DNA of 64,000 bases from CTSOIL-112 sp049291875 (GTDB taxonomy: Bacteria > Pseudomonadota > Gammaproteobacteria > Burkholderiales > Burkholderiaceae). The stretch is taken from NCBI GenBank assembly GCA_049291875.1, contig JBATQE010000064.1, positions 1 through 64,000 of the forward strand, written 5' to 3'. Below the pieces are notes generated by a model. It saw only the letters and a list, made by a program, of their open reading frames with translations. It had not been told where the DNA came from and ran no database searches. Each line of letters begins with the position of its first letter. Position 1 is the stretch's first letter. This document shows, piece after piece, positions 34,094 to 43,035 of the stretch. A program made the position numbers and the translations under genes.

Positions 34094-36724
34094 ATGTCAT
34101 CGTTTGCCAAAGAAACCTTGCCGATTCCACTTGAAGACGAGATGCGTCGTTCATACCTTGATTATGCCATGAGCGTGATCGTAGGTCGTGCGCTGCCGGA
34201 TGTACGTGACGGCTTGAAACCGGTTCATCGCCGCGTGCTGTATGCGATGCACGAATTGAATAATGATTGGAATCGCGCGTATAAGAAATCCGCCCGTATT
34301 GTCGGTGACGTGATCGGTAAATATCACCCGCACGGCGACATGGCGGTGTACAACACCGTGGTGCGTATGGCGCAGGATTTTTCGCTGCGTTACCCGCTGG
34401 TGGATGGCCAAGGTAACTTCGGCTCTGTCGACGGTGACGCGGCGGCTGCGATGCGTTACACCGAGATTCGCATGGCGAAAATCGGCCACCAACTATTAGA
34501 GGATATCGACAAGGAAACCGTCGATTTCGGCCCGAACTACGATGGCAATGAACGCGAACCCTTGGTTTTGCCAACGCGCATTCCGAATCTATTAATTAAT
34601 GGTTCAACCGGTATCGCAGTCGGTATGGCGACCAACATCCCGCCGCACAACCTGAGCGAAATCGTCAAGGGCTGTCTGCACCTGCTGAAAAATCCCGAAG
34701 CCACCGTGGACGAGCTGATCGAGATCATCCCCGCGCCAGATTTCCCGACCGCCGGTATTATTTATGGCATTGGCGGCGTGCGTCAGGGCTACCGCACCGG
34801 TCGCGGGCGCGTGGTGATGCGCGCGCGTACGCATTTCGAGGACATGGAAAAAGGCAACCGTCAGGCGATCATTGTGGACGAGCTGCCGTATCAGGTCAAC
34901 AAACGCAAGCTGCTCGAAACCATCGCGGAGATGGTGAACGACAAGCGGCTCGAAGGCATTTCCGATATCCGCGACGAATCGGATAAATCCGGTATGCGCG
35001 TAGTGATCGAACTCAAGCGCGGCGAAGTCGCCGAAGTGGTTCTGAACAATCTCTACAAACACACGCAATTACAAGACACTTTTGGCATGAATATGGTCGC
35101 GCTGGTCGGCGGCCAGCCAAAATTGCTGAATCTGCGTGAAATGATTTTATACTTCCTCGAACACCGCCGCGAAGTCGTGACTCGCCGCACGGTGTTCGAA
35201 CTGCGCAAAGCGCGCGATCGTGCTCATATATTAGAGGGGCTGGCGGTCGCATTGGCGAATATTGATGAATTCATCGAAATCATCAAAGCCGCACCGACGC
35301 CACCGCAAGCGAAAGCCGACTTGATGGCGAAAACTTGGGATTCGTCGCTGGTACGCGAAATGCTCTCGCGCACCGACGGCGGGCGCGAATTGTACCGTCC
35401 GGATGGCCTGCTGGCGGACGTTGGCCTGCAAGAAAACGGCCTGTACCGTCTGTCTGAGATTCAAGCGCAAGAAATCCTGCAAATGCGCCTGCAGCGCCTG
35501 ACCGGTCTGGAACAAGACAAAATCGTGCAGGAATACAAAGACATCATGACGCACATTGCCGACTTGATCGACATTCTCAGCCGTCCTGAGCGCGTGACCG
35601 CGATCATCGAGGCCGAACTGACCGCGATCGAAGCCGAATTCGGCGACGCACGCCGCTCGACCATCGAAATGGACGCGTCCGATATTGATATTGAAGACCT
35701 GATCACGCCGCAAGACATGGTGGTTACCCTGTCCAACACCGGCTACATCAAGGCGCAAGCCCTGTCCGAATACCGCACGCAGCGACGCGGCGGACGCGGC
35801 AAGCAAGCCGCCTCGACCAAAGGCGAAGAAGACTGGATCGAAAACCTGTTCGTCGCCAACACACACGACACCATTTTGAGCTTCTCCAATCGCGGCCGCG
35901 TCTACTGGACGCGCGTGTACGAAGTACCGGCCGGTTCGCGCACCTCACGCGGCACGCCGATCATTCGCATGCTGCCACTCGAAGAAGGCGAAAAAATCAC
36001 CGTCATGCTGCCGATCAACGCACGCGATGGCTTCCCCGAAGACCAATACGTCTTCATGGCCACCAGCATGGGCACGGTCAAGAAAACCCCGCTGTCCGAT
36101 TTCTCCAATCCGCGTAAAGCCGGCATCATCGCCGTCACGCTGGACGAAGGCGACTACCTCATCGGCGCAGCGATCACCGATGGTCAACACGACGTCATGC
36201 TGTTCTCCGACGCGGGCAAAGCCGTGCGCTTTGACGAAAACGACGTGCGCCCAATGGGACGCGGCGCGCGCGGCGTACGCGGCATGAACCTCGAAGAAGG
36301 CCAAAGCATCATCTCGCTGCTGGTCGCCGAAAACGAAGATCAGTTTGTACTCACTGCCACCGAAAACGGCTTTGGCAAACGCACCCCGATCACCGAATAC
36401 ACCCGCCACGGGCGCGGCACCAAAGGCATGATCGCCATCCAAACCTCCGAGCGCAACGGCAAAGTCGTCGCCGCGCAGTTGGTCGAGGAAGACGATCAAA
36501 TCATGCTGATTACCCAAGGCGGCACACTGGTACGCACCCGCATCGCCGAGGTTCGTGTCGTCGGTCGCGCAACGCAAGGCGTCACGCTGATCGGTCTGGA
36601 CGACGGCGACGTCCTGAGCGGCGTGCAAAAAGTCATGATGTCGGTGGATGAAGAAGATGAAACCGATGATGACGCGACGGATGAAGCCACGCCAACGGCC
36701 AACGATGCAGATACGGCAGAGTAA
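34094..36724 (+). CDS. gyrA: DNA gyrase subunit A
   Basis: The 876-residue subunit breaks and rejoins DNA during negative supercoiling. The winged-helix/tower part has the active Tyr122 in AMRYTEIRM. The C-terminal beta-pinwheel carries the GyrA box QRRGGRGK and repeated blades. The tail is acidic (DEEDETDDDATDEATPTANDADTAE). The quinolone-resistance region reads HPHGDMAVYNTVVRMAQ, so positions 83 and 87 (E. coli numbering, identical here) are Met and Asn instead of Ser/Thr and Asp. AAGGATG precedes the ATG. It is followed by a terminator and the serC cluster, the usual Burkholderiales order. Confidence 0.98.
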   Translation: MSSFAKETLPIPLEDEMRRSYLDYAMSVIVGRALPDVRDGLKPVHRRVLYAMHELNNDWNRAYKKSARIVGDVIGKYHPHGDMAVYNTVVRMAQDFSLRYPLVDGQGNFGSVDGDAAAAMRYTEIRMAKIGHQLLEDIDKETVDFGPNYDGNEREPLVLPTRIPNLLINGSTGIAVGMATNIPPHNLSEIVKGCLHLLKNPEATVDELIEIIPAPDFPTAGIIYGIGGVRQGYRTGRGRVVMRARTHFEDMEKGNRQAIIVDELPYQVNKRKLLETIAEMVNDKRLEGISDIRDESDKSGMRVVIELKRGEVAEVVLNNLYKHTQLQDTFGMNMVALVGGQPKLLNLREMILYFLEHRREVVTRRTVFELRKARDRAHILEGLAVALANIDEFIEIIKAAPTPPQAKADLMAKTWDSSLVREMLSRTDGGRELYRPDGLLADVGLQENGLYRLSEIQAQEILQMRLQRLTGLEQDKIVQEYKDIMTHIADLIDILSRPERVTAIIEAELTAIEAEFGDARRSTIEMDASDIDIEDLITPQDMVVTLSNTGYIKAQALSEYRTQRRGGRGKQAASTKGEEDWIENLFVANTHDTILSFSNRGRVYWTRVYEVPAGSRTSRGTPIIRMLPLEEGEKITVMLPINARDGFPEDQYVFMATSMGTVKKTPLSDFSNPRKAGIIAVTLDEGDYLIGAAITDGQHDVMLFSDAGKAVRFDENDVRPMGRGARGVRGMNLEEGQSIISLLVAENEDQFVLTATENGFGKRTPITEYTRHGRGTKGMIAIQTSERNGKVVAAQLVEEDDQIMLITQGGTLVRTRIAEVRVVGRATQGVTLIGLDDGDVLSGVQKVMMSVDEEDETDDDATDEATPTANDADTAE

Positions 36725-36765
36725 CGCCGATAAACGGAAACGGATCACTCATCCGAAAACCTATA

Positions 36766-36790
36766 GGGGCGCGTCATTGCGCCCTTTTTT
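36766..36790 (+). terminator. Terminator between gyrA and serC
   Basis: GGGCGC (36767-36772) pairs with GCGCCC (36779-36784) around a six-base loop and is followed by six T. Confidence 0.88.
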
Positions 36791-36906
36791 ATGAACCCAC
36801 GCCGCACAACCGCTCGCGCTTGGCATGAAACCGCAAAAACCCTATGTCCGCGCCGCATTTTCAGCGATAATAGAGCCACTCCCTTTGATTTGACTGACAT
36901 TGAATT

Positions 36907-38046
36907 ATGAACCATCGCATCCACAATTTCGCGGCGGGTCCCGCCGCATTGCCCACCCCCGTCTTAGAAAAAATGCAGTCCGAACTGCTCAATTTCAACG
37001 GAACCGGCGTCTCCATCATGGAAATGAGCCATCGCGGCGCGGTCTACACCGAAGTCTTTCTGCGCACGCGCGATGCCTTTCGCCGCCTGCTCAACATCCC
37101 CGACAACTACCAAATTCTGTTCCTGCAAGGCGGTGCGATCGGCGAAAACGCCATCATCCCGCTGAACCTGCTTGGCGACGCGGCGCAAGGTGCGAACCAA
37201 ACCATCGACAGCGTGATTTCCGGTGCATGGTCGCTCAAAACCCAAAAAGAAGCCGACCGTTACGCGCGTGCCGGTGGCGGCGAATGCCGCATCATCGCCA
37301 ATTCTGACGACGGCAGTGGCAAATTCCTCTACTTCCCCGAGCCGGATACGTGGCAATTGTCCGACCAACCGAATTACGTCAATTTTTGCCCGAACGAAAC
37401 CATCCACGGCGTGGAATGGTTCGCCCCGCAATCGGTCGCCGATGATTTGGCCGCACGCGGTGCCTTCCTCGTCGCCGATATGTCGTCCAACATCCTCTCG
37501 CGCCCGCTCGACGTGACGCGCTACGGTGTGATCTACGGCGGCGCGCAGAAAAACATCGGCCCTGCGGGCGTTACCTTTGTCATCGTACGCGACGATCTGC
37601 TTGACCGCCAGCATCCGCTGTGTCCATCGGCGTTCAACTGGCGCAATGTCGCCGACAACGACTCCATGTTCAACACCCCACCGACGCTGTCTATTTATAT
37701 TGCGGGTTTGGTGTTTGAATGGCTGGAACAGCAAGGCGGCGTGGCAGCCATGGCCGAGATCAATGACGCCAAAGCCAAACTGCTGTACGAATTCATTGAC
37801 AACTCCAAACTCTATCGCAACGACGTTCAACCCAAATACCGCTCCTGCATGAACGTACCGTTTTTCCTGCGGGACGAGTCGCTCAACGCAGCATTCCTCG
37901 CCGAATCACAAGCGGTAGGACTGGCCGCGCTCAAAGGCCACAAAATGGTTGGCGGTATGCGTGCGAGCATTTACAACGCGGTGAGTATGGACTCAGTGCA
38001 AGCATTAGTTAAATTTATGGGTGAGTTTGAGAAACATCATGCATGA
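36907..38046 (+). CDS. serC: Phosphoserine aminotransferase
   Basis: The 379-residue PLP enzyme makes 3-phosphoserine, and in many bacteria also 4-phosphohydroxythreonine for vitamin B6. It starts with NFAAGPAALPTPVL, has MEMSHRG, the PLP Lys215 in YGGAQKNIGPAGVT and the C-terminal LKGHKMVGGMRASIYNAV. It is the first gene of the serine/aromatic amino acid cluster. Its last codons overlap the unknown gene that follows, which is unusual because pheA is the expected neighbour. Confidence 0.96.
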   Translation: MNHRIHNFAAGPAALPTPVLEKMQSELLNFNGTGVSIMEMSHRGAVYTEVFLRTRDAFRRLLNIPDNYQILFLQGGAIGENAIIPLNLLGDAAQGANQTIDSVISGAWSLKTQKEADRYARAGGGECRIIANSDDGSGKFLYFPEPDTWQLSDQPNYVNFCPNETIHGVEWFAPQSVADDLAARGAFLVADMSSNILSRPLDVTRYGVIYGGAQKNIGPAGVTFVIVRDDLLDRQHPLCPSAFNWRNVADNDSMFNTPPTLSIYIAGLVFEWLEQQGGVAAMAEINDAKAKLLYEFIDNSKLYRNDVQPKYRSCMNVPFFLRDESLNAAFLAESQAVGLAALKGHKMVGGMRASIYNAVSMDSVQALVKFMGEFEKHHA

Positions 38047-38863
38047 CATGCCTGTTGGCTCACTGTATCGGTTTATCAAGGACGAATACATTGATTCCTT
38101 TATGGACGGAAATATTCGTTTAACTCCGATTACTAATTACACGGACACACAAGATTCTAGGCAAGACTCTTATGAGAACACGGCTTTTGGGGTAAGCTCT
38201 TTCGGGGGTACGTTTGATCAAAAAGTGCTTAATGTATTTGCGTATGTTTTGTGTTGCTCTGAACAAAGCTTTGAAAATTTGTCCGAATTACGCAAAAAAT
38301 TTGTAGGTACTTCATCAGGACGAGTTATTGAAATCTATGACCCACAGCAATTTTTAATCAATATAAAATATGCTATTTCACAATCAAAATATATCAGTTG
38401 GTTTGATAAATTGGACACAAATATTTTTTGGGCTAAGGTTCGTTATGACAAAGGCTGCCAACTGAATATAGAGAGTTCATTGAACGAACCTCTATTGCAG
38501 TTTTATCAAAAACATCGCAAACGCCCCTCACCTCTAATTCGTTATAAAGAAAATGACTTGGTATTAGACAACCAAGGAAATCTAAACTGTTCAGACGTGA
38601 TTCATAATGGTACAGCTGAATATGTTTATCCCGATAACTTTGAACCTAATGAATACTGGCGAGAGCAAGAGTGGCGCATAATTGCCACAGTCACATTGGC
38701 CAGCCCTTATCAAGACAATAGCAAATTGATTATTCAAACTAGTAACAACTCAAACCCAAAGAAAACTCTTTCCGTAGAACATTCAATTAAGGATGTGATG
38801 GAAATAAGTTATACCGATGGACTCGCAAACTGTGCAAGAATTATTGAATTAAAGCATGACTAA
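38039..38863 (+). CDS. Unknown AT-rich gene inside the serC-pheA operon
   Basis: I do not recognise this 274-residue protein with certainty. It starts SLYRFIKDEYIDSFMDGNIRLTPITNYTD and later has NEYWREQEWRIIA. The N-terminal part, with a short basic/aromatic start and then a site like TDTQDSRQDSYEN, recalls DUF2971-like proteins of unknown function. No signal peptide or membrane helix is present. The ATG lies in the last serC codons, and its 3' end overlaps pheA by eight bases. It is therefore fitted into the operon with translational coupling on both sides. A sampled 60-base line (38281-38340) is 35% GC, far below serC and pheA, so it looks acquired. A GTG at 38021 is an alternative start. 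Confidence 0.75.
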   Translation: MHDMPVGSLYRFIKDEYIDSFMDGNIRLTPITNYTDTQDSRQDSYENTAFGVSSFGGTFDQKVLNVFAYVLCCSEQSFENLSELRKKFVGTSSGRVIEIYDPQQFLINIKYAISQSKYISWFDKLDTNIFWAKVRYDKGCQLNIESSLNEPLLQFYQKHRKRPSPLIRYKENDLVLDNQGNLNCSDVIHNGTAEYVYPDNFEPNEYWREQEWRIIATVTLASPYQDNSKLIIQTSNNSNPKKTLSVEHSIKDVMEISYTDGLANCARIIELKHD

Positions 38864-39965
38864 CATCTCACTCACCCCCGAACTCCAAGCGCAAGTCGAT
38901 GCCGATCTTGCCCCCATCCGCACGCAAATTGACGCGGTGGATGCGCAATTATTGACCCTGCTGAACGAGCGCGCCAAGCTCGCGCAACGCGTCGGCGAGG
39001 TCAAGCAAAAATACGACCAACCGGTGTATCGCCCTGAGCGAGAATCCGCCGTATTGGAAAAAATTGCTCAGCGCAATCCGGGGCCATTGCCCACGCCCCA
39101 ACTGCAAACCCTCTGGCGCGAAGTGATGAGCGTGTGTCGCGCGATGGAAGAGCCGGTCAAAGTCGCCTTCCTCGGCCCCGCAGGCACGTACACCGAGCAA
39201 GCGATGTTCAAACAATTCGGTCACGCGATTGTCGGTGTGGACTGCGTGAGCATCGACGATATTTTTCACGCGGTTGAGGCCGATGGCGCTACGTTTGGCG
39301 TGGTGCCGATAGAAAATTCGATCGAAGGTGCGATTAACCGCACCATGGATTTGCTGCTCAATTCGCCCCTGCGCATTTGCGCCGAGGTCTCGCTCGCGAT
39401 TCGCCACTCGTTGATGCACCGCACGGGCGATATGGCGCAGGTCACCACCATCGTCGCGCATCCGCAGGCATTGGCGCAGTGCTACGGCTGGCTGAAACAG
39501 CATTATCCAAATATTGAGCAAAAACCGGTGTCGTCAAACGCACAAGGCGCGCGCATGGCGCAGGAATCCGACGCCATCGCCTGTATCGCGGGCGACTCCG
39601 CTGCGATGATGTATGAACTGCAAAAAGTCGCGGTCGGCATACAGGACGATGCGAACAACCGCACGCGCTTCGTCGTCCTCGGCAAACAAGTGTGCAGCCC
39701 AAGCCCTGCGGACAAAACCTCGTTGATTCTCGCCGCGCCGAACAAAGCCGGCTCGGTATTTCAACTGATCGAGCCGCTGGCGCGTCACGGCGTATCGATG
39801 GTGCGTTTTGAATCGCGTCCTGCGAAACAAAAGGGCTGGGAATACTACTTCTACATTGATTTCATCGGCCATACCGAGCAGGACAATGTTGCCAAAGCGC
39901 TCGCTGAAATCGAAGCACAAGCGGCATTTTATAAATGTTTGGGCTCGTATCCGGTGACCGTATAG
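38856..39965 (+). CDS. pheA: Chorismate mutase / prephenate dehydratase
   Basis: The 369-residue bifunctional enzyme of phenylalanine synthesis. Residues 1 to about 95 are an AroQ-type chorismate mutase (IRTQIDAVDAQLLTLLNERAKLAQRVGEVK, PVYRPERE). The dehydratase follows from KVAFLGPAGTYTEQAMFKQFG, with GVVPIENSIEGAINRTMDLL. A C-terminal ACT domain (LILAAPNKAGSVFQLIEPLARHGVSMVRFESRP) gives Phe feedback control. The ATG overlaps the upstream gene's stop region. Confidence 0.96.
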   Translation: MTNISLTPELQAQVDADLAPIRTQIDAVDAQLLTLLNERAKLAQRVGEVKQKYDQPVYRPERESAVLEKIAQRNPGPLPTPQLQTLWREVMSVCRAMEEPVKVAFLGPAGTYTEQAMFKQFGHAIVGVDCVSIDDIFHAVEADGATFGVVPIENSIEGAINRTMDLLLNSPLRICAEVSLAIRHSLMHRTGDMAQVTTIVAHPQALAQCYGWLKQHYPNIEQKPVSSNAQGARMAQESDAIACIAGDSAAMMYELQKVAVGIQDDANNRTRFVVLGKQVCSPSPADKTSLILAAPNKAGSVFQLIEPLARHGVSMVRFESRPAKQKGWEYYFYIDFIGHTEQDNVAKALAEIEAQAAFYKCLGSYPVTV

Positions 39966-39989
39966 CTGAAATAAGGATGGAGAAAACCG

Positions 39990-40499
39990 ATGTCGATACA
40001 CATTCGCCATGCTGAACCCAGCGACTATGAGGCGATCTATGAACTGTACAGCCAGCCGCAAGCCATTCATGGCACGATGAAAATTCCTTACCCTTCGTTG
40101 GAATCATGGAAAAAACGGCTTGCTGAGCCATCAGGGCTGTGCACTTTGGTGGCGGTATTGGATGGCGTGGTGGTTGGTCATGCGAGTTTATGGTCAGAAT
40201 CCCCTTCGCCACGCCGCCGCCATGCCGCAACGCTGGGCATCGCCGTTCATGATCAGTATCATGGCAAAGGCGTTGGCAAAGCCTTGATGCACGCTTTGCT
40301 GGATTTGGCCGACAATTGGCTCAACCTCGCCCGAATTGAATTAAACGTATTTAGCGATAATCAACACGCCATCGCTTTGTATCAAAAGCATGGCTTTGAA
40401 ATTGAAGGCACGCACCGCGCCTTTGCGTTTCGTGCGGGGCAATATGCCGATGGACTGTCCATGGCGCGATTATCCCCCGCGCTCAAACAGTCAAAATAG
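39990..40499 (+). CDS. GNAT acetyltransferase resembling YhhY/AaaT
   Basis: The 169-residue GNAT protein shares with E. coli YhhY the start IRHAEPSDYEAIYELYSQPQAI, the PYPSLESWKKRL segment, the CoA loop HGKGVGKALM, DNWLNLARIELNVFSDNQHAIALYQKHGFEIEGTHR and a C-terminal Tyr/Asp region. From memory, YhhY (AaaT) has been reported to N-acetylate free amino acids such as phenylalanine and methionine. The gene occupies the place between pheA and tyrA where hisC is common in Burkholderiales. Acetylation of Phe, Tyr or a pathway intermediate is therefore an attractive but untested idea. AAGGATGGAG lies upstream of the ATG. Confidence 0.85.
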   Translation: MSIHIRHAEPSDYEAIYELYSQPQAIHGTMKIPYPSLESWKKRLAEPSGLCTLVAVLDGVVVGHASLWSESPSPRRRHAATLGIAVHDQYHGKGVGKALMHALLDLADNWLNLARIELNVFSDNQHAIALYQKHGFEIEGTHRAFAFRAGQYADGLSMARLSPALKQSK

Positions 40500-40520
40500 A
40501 CAATCACCACGGTTTTTATC

Positions 40521-41435
40521 ATGAAGTTATACGCCACTCTGCCACCGCCGCAGATTCAAAATCTCTTACTCGTGGGCGCCGGCCTGATCGGCGGCTCACT
40601 CACGCTGGCGTTGAAAAACGCAGGCGTGGTGCAAAACGTCACGGGCATTGGTCGCCGTGTTGAGGTGATGCAGCATGCGGTTGAATTGGGCTTGATTGAC
40701 CGCTTTGTGCAGCCGAATACGCCCGAATACGCCGCCGCCGTCGCCTCTGCCGACGTGATTGTGCTGGCCATGCCGGTGGGGCAAACACAAACGGTGCTGC
40801 GCGACCTGCTGTCGCACCTCGCACCACACACCCTCATCACCGATGCGGGCAGTACCAAGCAGTCGGTGTATGACGATGCGCGCGCGGTTTTGGGCGAACG
40901 CATCCATCAATTCGTCCTCGCACACCCGATCGCCGGACGTGAGGTGAACGGCCCGCAAGCGGCATTGGCCGATTTGTACGTGAATAAAAAGATCATGGTT
41001 TGCCCATTGCCCCAGCCCGCGCATAACACACCGGCGCAAATCGCCACCGTGGTCGCCATGTGGCAAGCGACTGGCGGACTGGTGTATGAGATGAATTTGC
41101 AGGCGCACGATGCGATTTTTGCTGCGGTCTCGCATGTGCCGCACGTGCTCGCCTACGCACTGATGAACCATGTCGCCGACTCGAATTTGTCGGATGATAA
41201 ATTCGCCATGGCAGGCGCGGGCTTTCGCGATTTCACCCGTATCGCCGCCGCCAGCCCCGAAATGTGGCGCGATGTGTGTCTGAACAACCGCGACGCGATT
41301 TTGCACGATCTGGATGTGTATTTAGCGCACACACAACAATTGCGCGATAAAATTGCCGCGTCAGATGCCGACGGTATATTAAGCGAATTCACCCGTGCCA
41401 GCGAGAAGCGTTTGGCTTGGGGGAAAGAACAGTAG
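40521..41435 (+). CDS. tyrA: Prephenate dehydrogenase
   Basis: 304 residues. The NAD(P)-binding N-terminus (LLLVGAGLIGGSLTLALKNAG) is followed by the TyrA catalytic elements TDAGSTKQSVYDDA (from 40844) and FVLAHPIAGREVNGPQAA, and a helical dimer domain with FAMAGAGFRDFTRIAAASPEMWRDV. It converts prephenate, or arogenate, to the 4-hydroxyphenylpyruvate/tyrosine branch. No chorismate mutase or ACT domain is fused to it. The next gene, aroA, starts 17 bases after the stop. Confidence 0.93.
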   Translation: MKLYATLPPPQIQNLLLVGAGLIGGSLTLALKNAGVVQNVTGIGRRVEVMQHAVELGLIDRFVQPNTPEYAAAVASADVIVLAMPVGQTQTVLRDLLSHLAPHTLITDAGSTKQSVYDDARAVLGERIHQFVLAHPIAGREVNGPQAALADLYVNKKIMVCPLPQPAHNTPAQIATVVAMWQATGGLVYEMNLQAHDAIFAAVSHVPHVLAYALMNHVADSNLSDDKFAMAGAGFRDFTRIAAASPEMWRDVCLNNRDAILHDLDVYLAHTQQLRDKIAASDADGILSEFTRASEKRLAWGKEQ

Positions 41436-41451
41436 AAAATCAGAGTATGTA

Positions 41452-42774
41452 ATGGAACAATTAATCTTAAACCCCACCCGCCACGCCCGTGGCGAAATCA
41501 CCCTGCCCGGCTCGAAAAGTATTTCCAACCGTGTGTTGCTGCTCGCCGCATTGGCTGAAAAAGGCGCAACCACGCGTGTGCGCGACGTGCTCGACTCGGA
41601 CGATACGCGCGTGATGCTCAATGCGCTGAACACCCTCGGCGTGTCGGTCACGCAGGTGGCAGCGCATGATTATGATGTGGTGGGGACAGGCGGCGACTTT
41701 CCCAATAAATCCGCGGATTTATTCATGGGCAACGCGGGTACGGCGATACGTCCACTGACGGCGGTATTGGCCTTACAAAACGGTACATATCAGTTGCACG
41801 GTGTGCCACGCATGCATGAGCGCCCGATTGGCGATCTGCTCGATGCGCTGGTGCAAATCGGCGTTCAGGTGGCGTATACCGGAAACACAGGCTATCCTCC
41901 GTTCACGCTTTCACCCGCACAGATTGCCGACGGCGATCTGTCGCTGTCGATCAAGGGCAATGTGTCGAGCCAATTTCTCACCGCCGTATTAATGGCCGCA
42001 CCGTTATTGAATCGCAACGTCACCATTCACGTCATCGGCGAGCTGATTTCCAAACCCTACATCGAAATCACGCTCAATCTCATGGCGCGTTTTGGCGTGC
42101 AGGTGACGCGCGACGGCTGGTCGTCGTTCACGATTCCATCGGGTTCGCGCTATGTGTCGCCGAAAGAAATTTTTGTTGAGGGCGACGCATCGTCCGCCTC
42201 GTATTTCATCGCGCTTGGCGCACTCGGTGGCGGGCCAATTAAAATTCACGGCGTCGGTTTATCCAGCATCCAAGGCGACGTGAAATTCGCCGACGCGCTG
42301 CAACTCATGGGCGCGAATGCGATGATGGGTGCGAACTGGATCGAGGTGCGTGGCGTGCATCAAGACGATGGCACGGGCAACGAAACGCAACTGCGCGGCA
42401 TCGAACTGGACTGCAACCACATCCCCGACGCGGCGATGACGCTGGCGACCGCCGCGCTGTTCGCGCGCGGCAGCACCCGATTGACCAATATCGCTTCGTG
42501 GCGCGTGAAGGAGACCGACCGCTTGAGCGCGATGGCGACCGAACTGCGCAAAGTCGGCGCGCATGTCATCGAAGGCGCTGATTTCATCGAAATCACCCCG
42601 CCCGCGGCGGATGAGTGGCGTCATGCGGCGATTGACACCTACGACGATCACCGCATGGCGATGTGTTTTTCCTTACTCGCGCTGTCACCCGTCGGCGTGA
42701 CCATCAATGATCCGAAATGCGTGGGCAAAACCTTCCCGACGTATTTTGAGGTGCTTTCCAGCTTACTGAAATAG
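41452..42774 (+). CDS. aroA: 3-phosphoshikimate 1-carboxyvinyltransferase (EPSP synthase)
   Basis: The 440-residue enzyme joins PEP to shikimate-3-phosphate. Motifs: LPGSKSISNRVLLLAALA near the N-terminus, GNAGTAIRPLTAVLALQNG, RMHERPIGDLLDAL, SLSIKGNVSSQFLTAVLMAAP and, at the end, the catalytic DDHRMAMCFSLLAL. The glyphosate-contact loop GNAGTAIRPLT is of class I type. The start at 41452 (MEQLILNPT) agrees with the family, and the longer frame overlaps tyrA. The usual cmk-rpsA genes do not follow. Confidence 0.96.
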   Translation: MEQLILNPTRHARGEITLPGSKSISNRVLLLAALAEKGATTRVRDVLDSDDTRVMLNALNTLGVSVTQVAAHDYDVVGTGGDFPNKSADLFMGNAGTAIRPLTAVLALQNGTYQLHGVPRMHERPIGDLLDALVQIGVQVAYTGNTGYPPFTLSPAQIADGDLSLSIKGNVSSQFLTAVLMAAPLLNRNVTIHVIGELISKPYIEITLNLMARFGVQVTRDGWSSFTIPSGSRYVSPKEIFVEGDASSASYFIALGALGGGPIKIHGVGLSSIQGDVKFADALQLMGANAMMGANWIEVRGVHQDDGTGNETQLRGIELDCNHIPDAAMTLATAALFARGSTRLTNIASWRVKETDRLSAMATELRKVGAHVIEGADFIEITPPAADEWRHAAIDTYDDHRMAMCFSLLALSPVGVTINDPKCVGKTFPTYFEVLSSLLK

Positions 42775-42900
42775 ATATTCTATAAGTCTGGCTAAATATT
42801 CAATCAACTCGTGACGTAAATAATTGAAAATGCCTTTTACAAGAAGATTCATTACGACACTGGAACCATGCGGATTTTGTTTTCGATTATGTGTTTTCAT
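42763..42900 (-). CDS. Possible 45-residue small protein
   Basis: Starting at 42900 a frame gives MKTHNRKQNPHGSSVVMNLL and ends in a hydrophobic, amphipathic helix (LRHELIEYLARLIEYLFQ). GGAG with eight-base spacing stands before the ATG, in AT-rich DNA unlike the flanking genes. The stop overlaps the end of aroA on the other strand. The evidence is the ribosome site and helix only. Confidence 0.3.
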   Translation of the reverse strand: MKTHNRKQNPHGSSVVMNLLVKGIFNYLRHELIEYLARLIEYLFQ

Positions 42901-43035
42901 TTTCTTAACTCCAAAAAAATTTTTAGAGTCAGTATTTTGTAGCACAAAAAAACTAAAATTTTCGCCCGTTTCCTAAACGCTCAAATCCTTATAAACAAAG
43001 GCCTCGCAGCACGTTTTTTATTAAATTCATACTCA

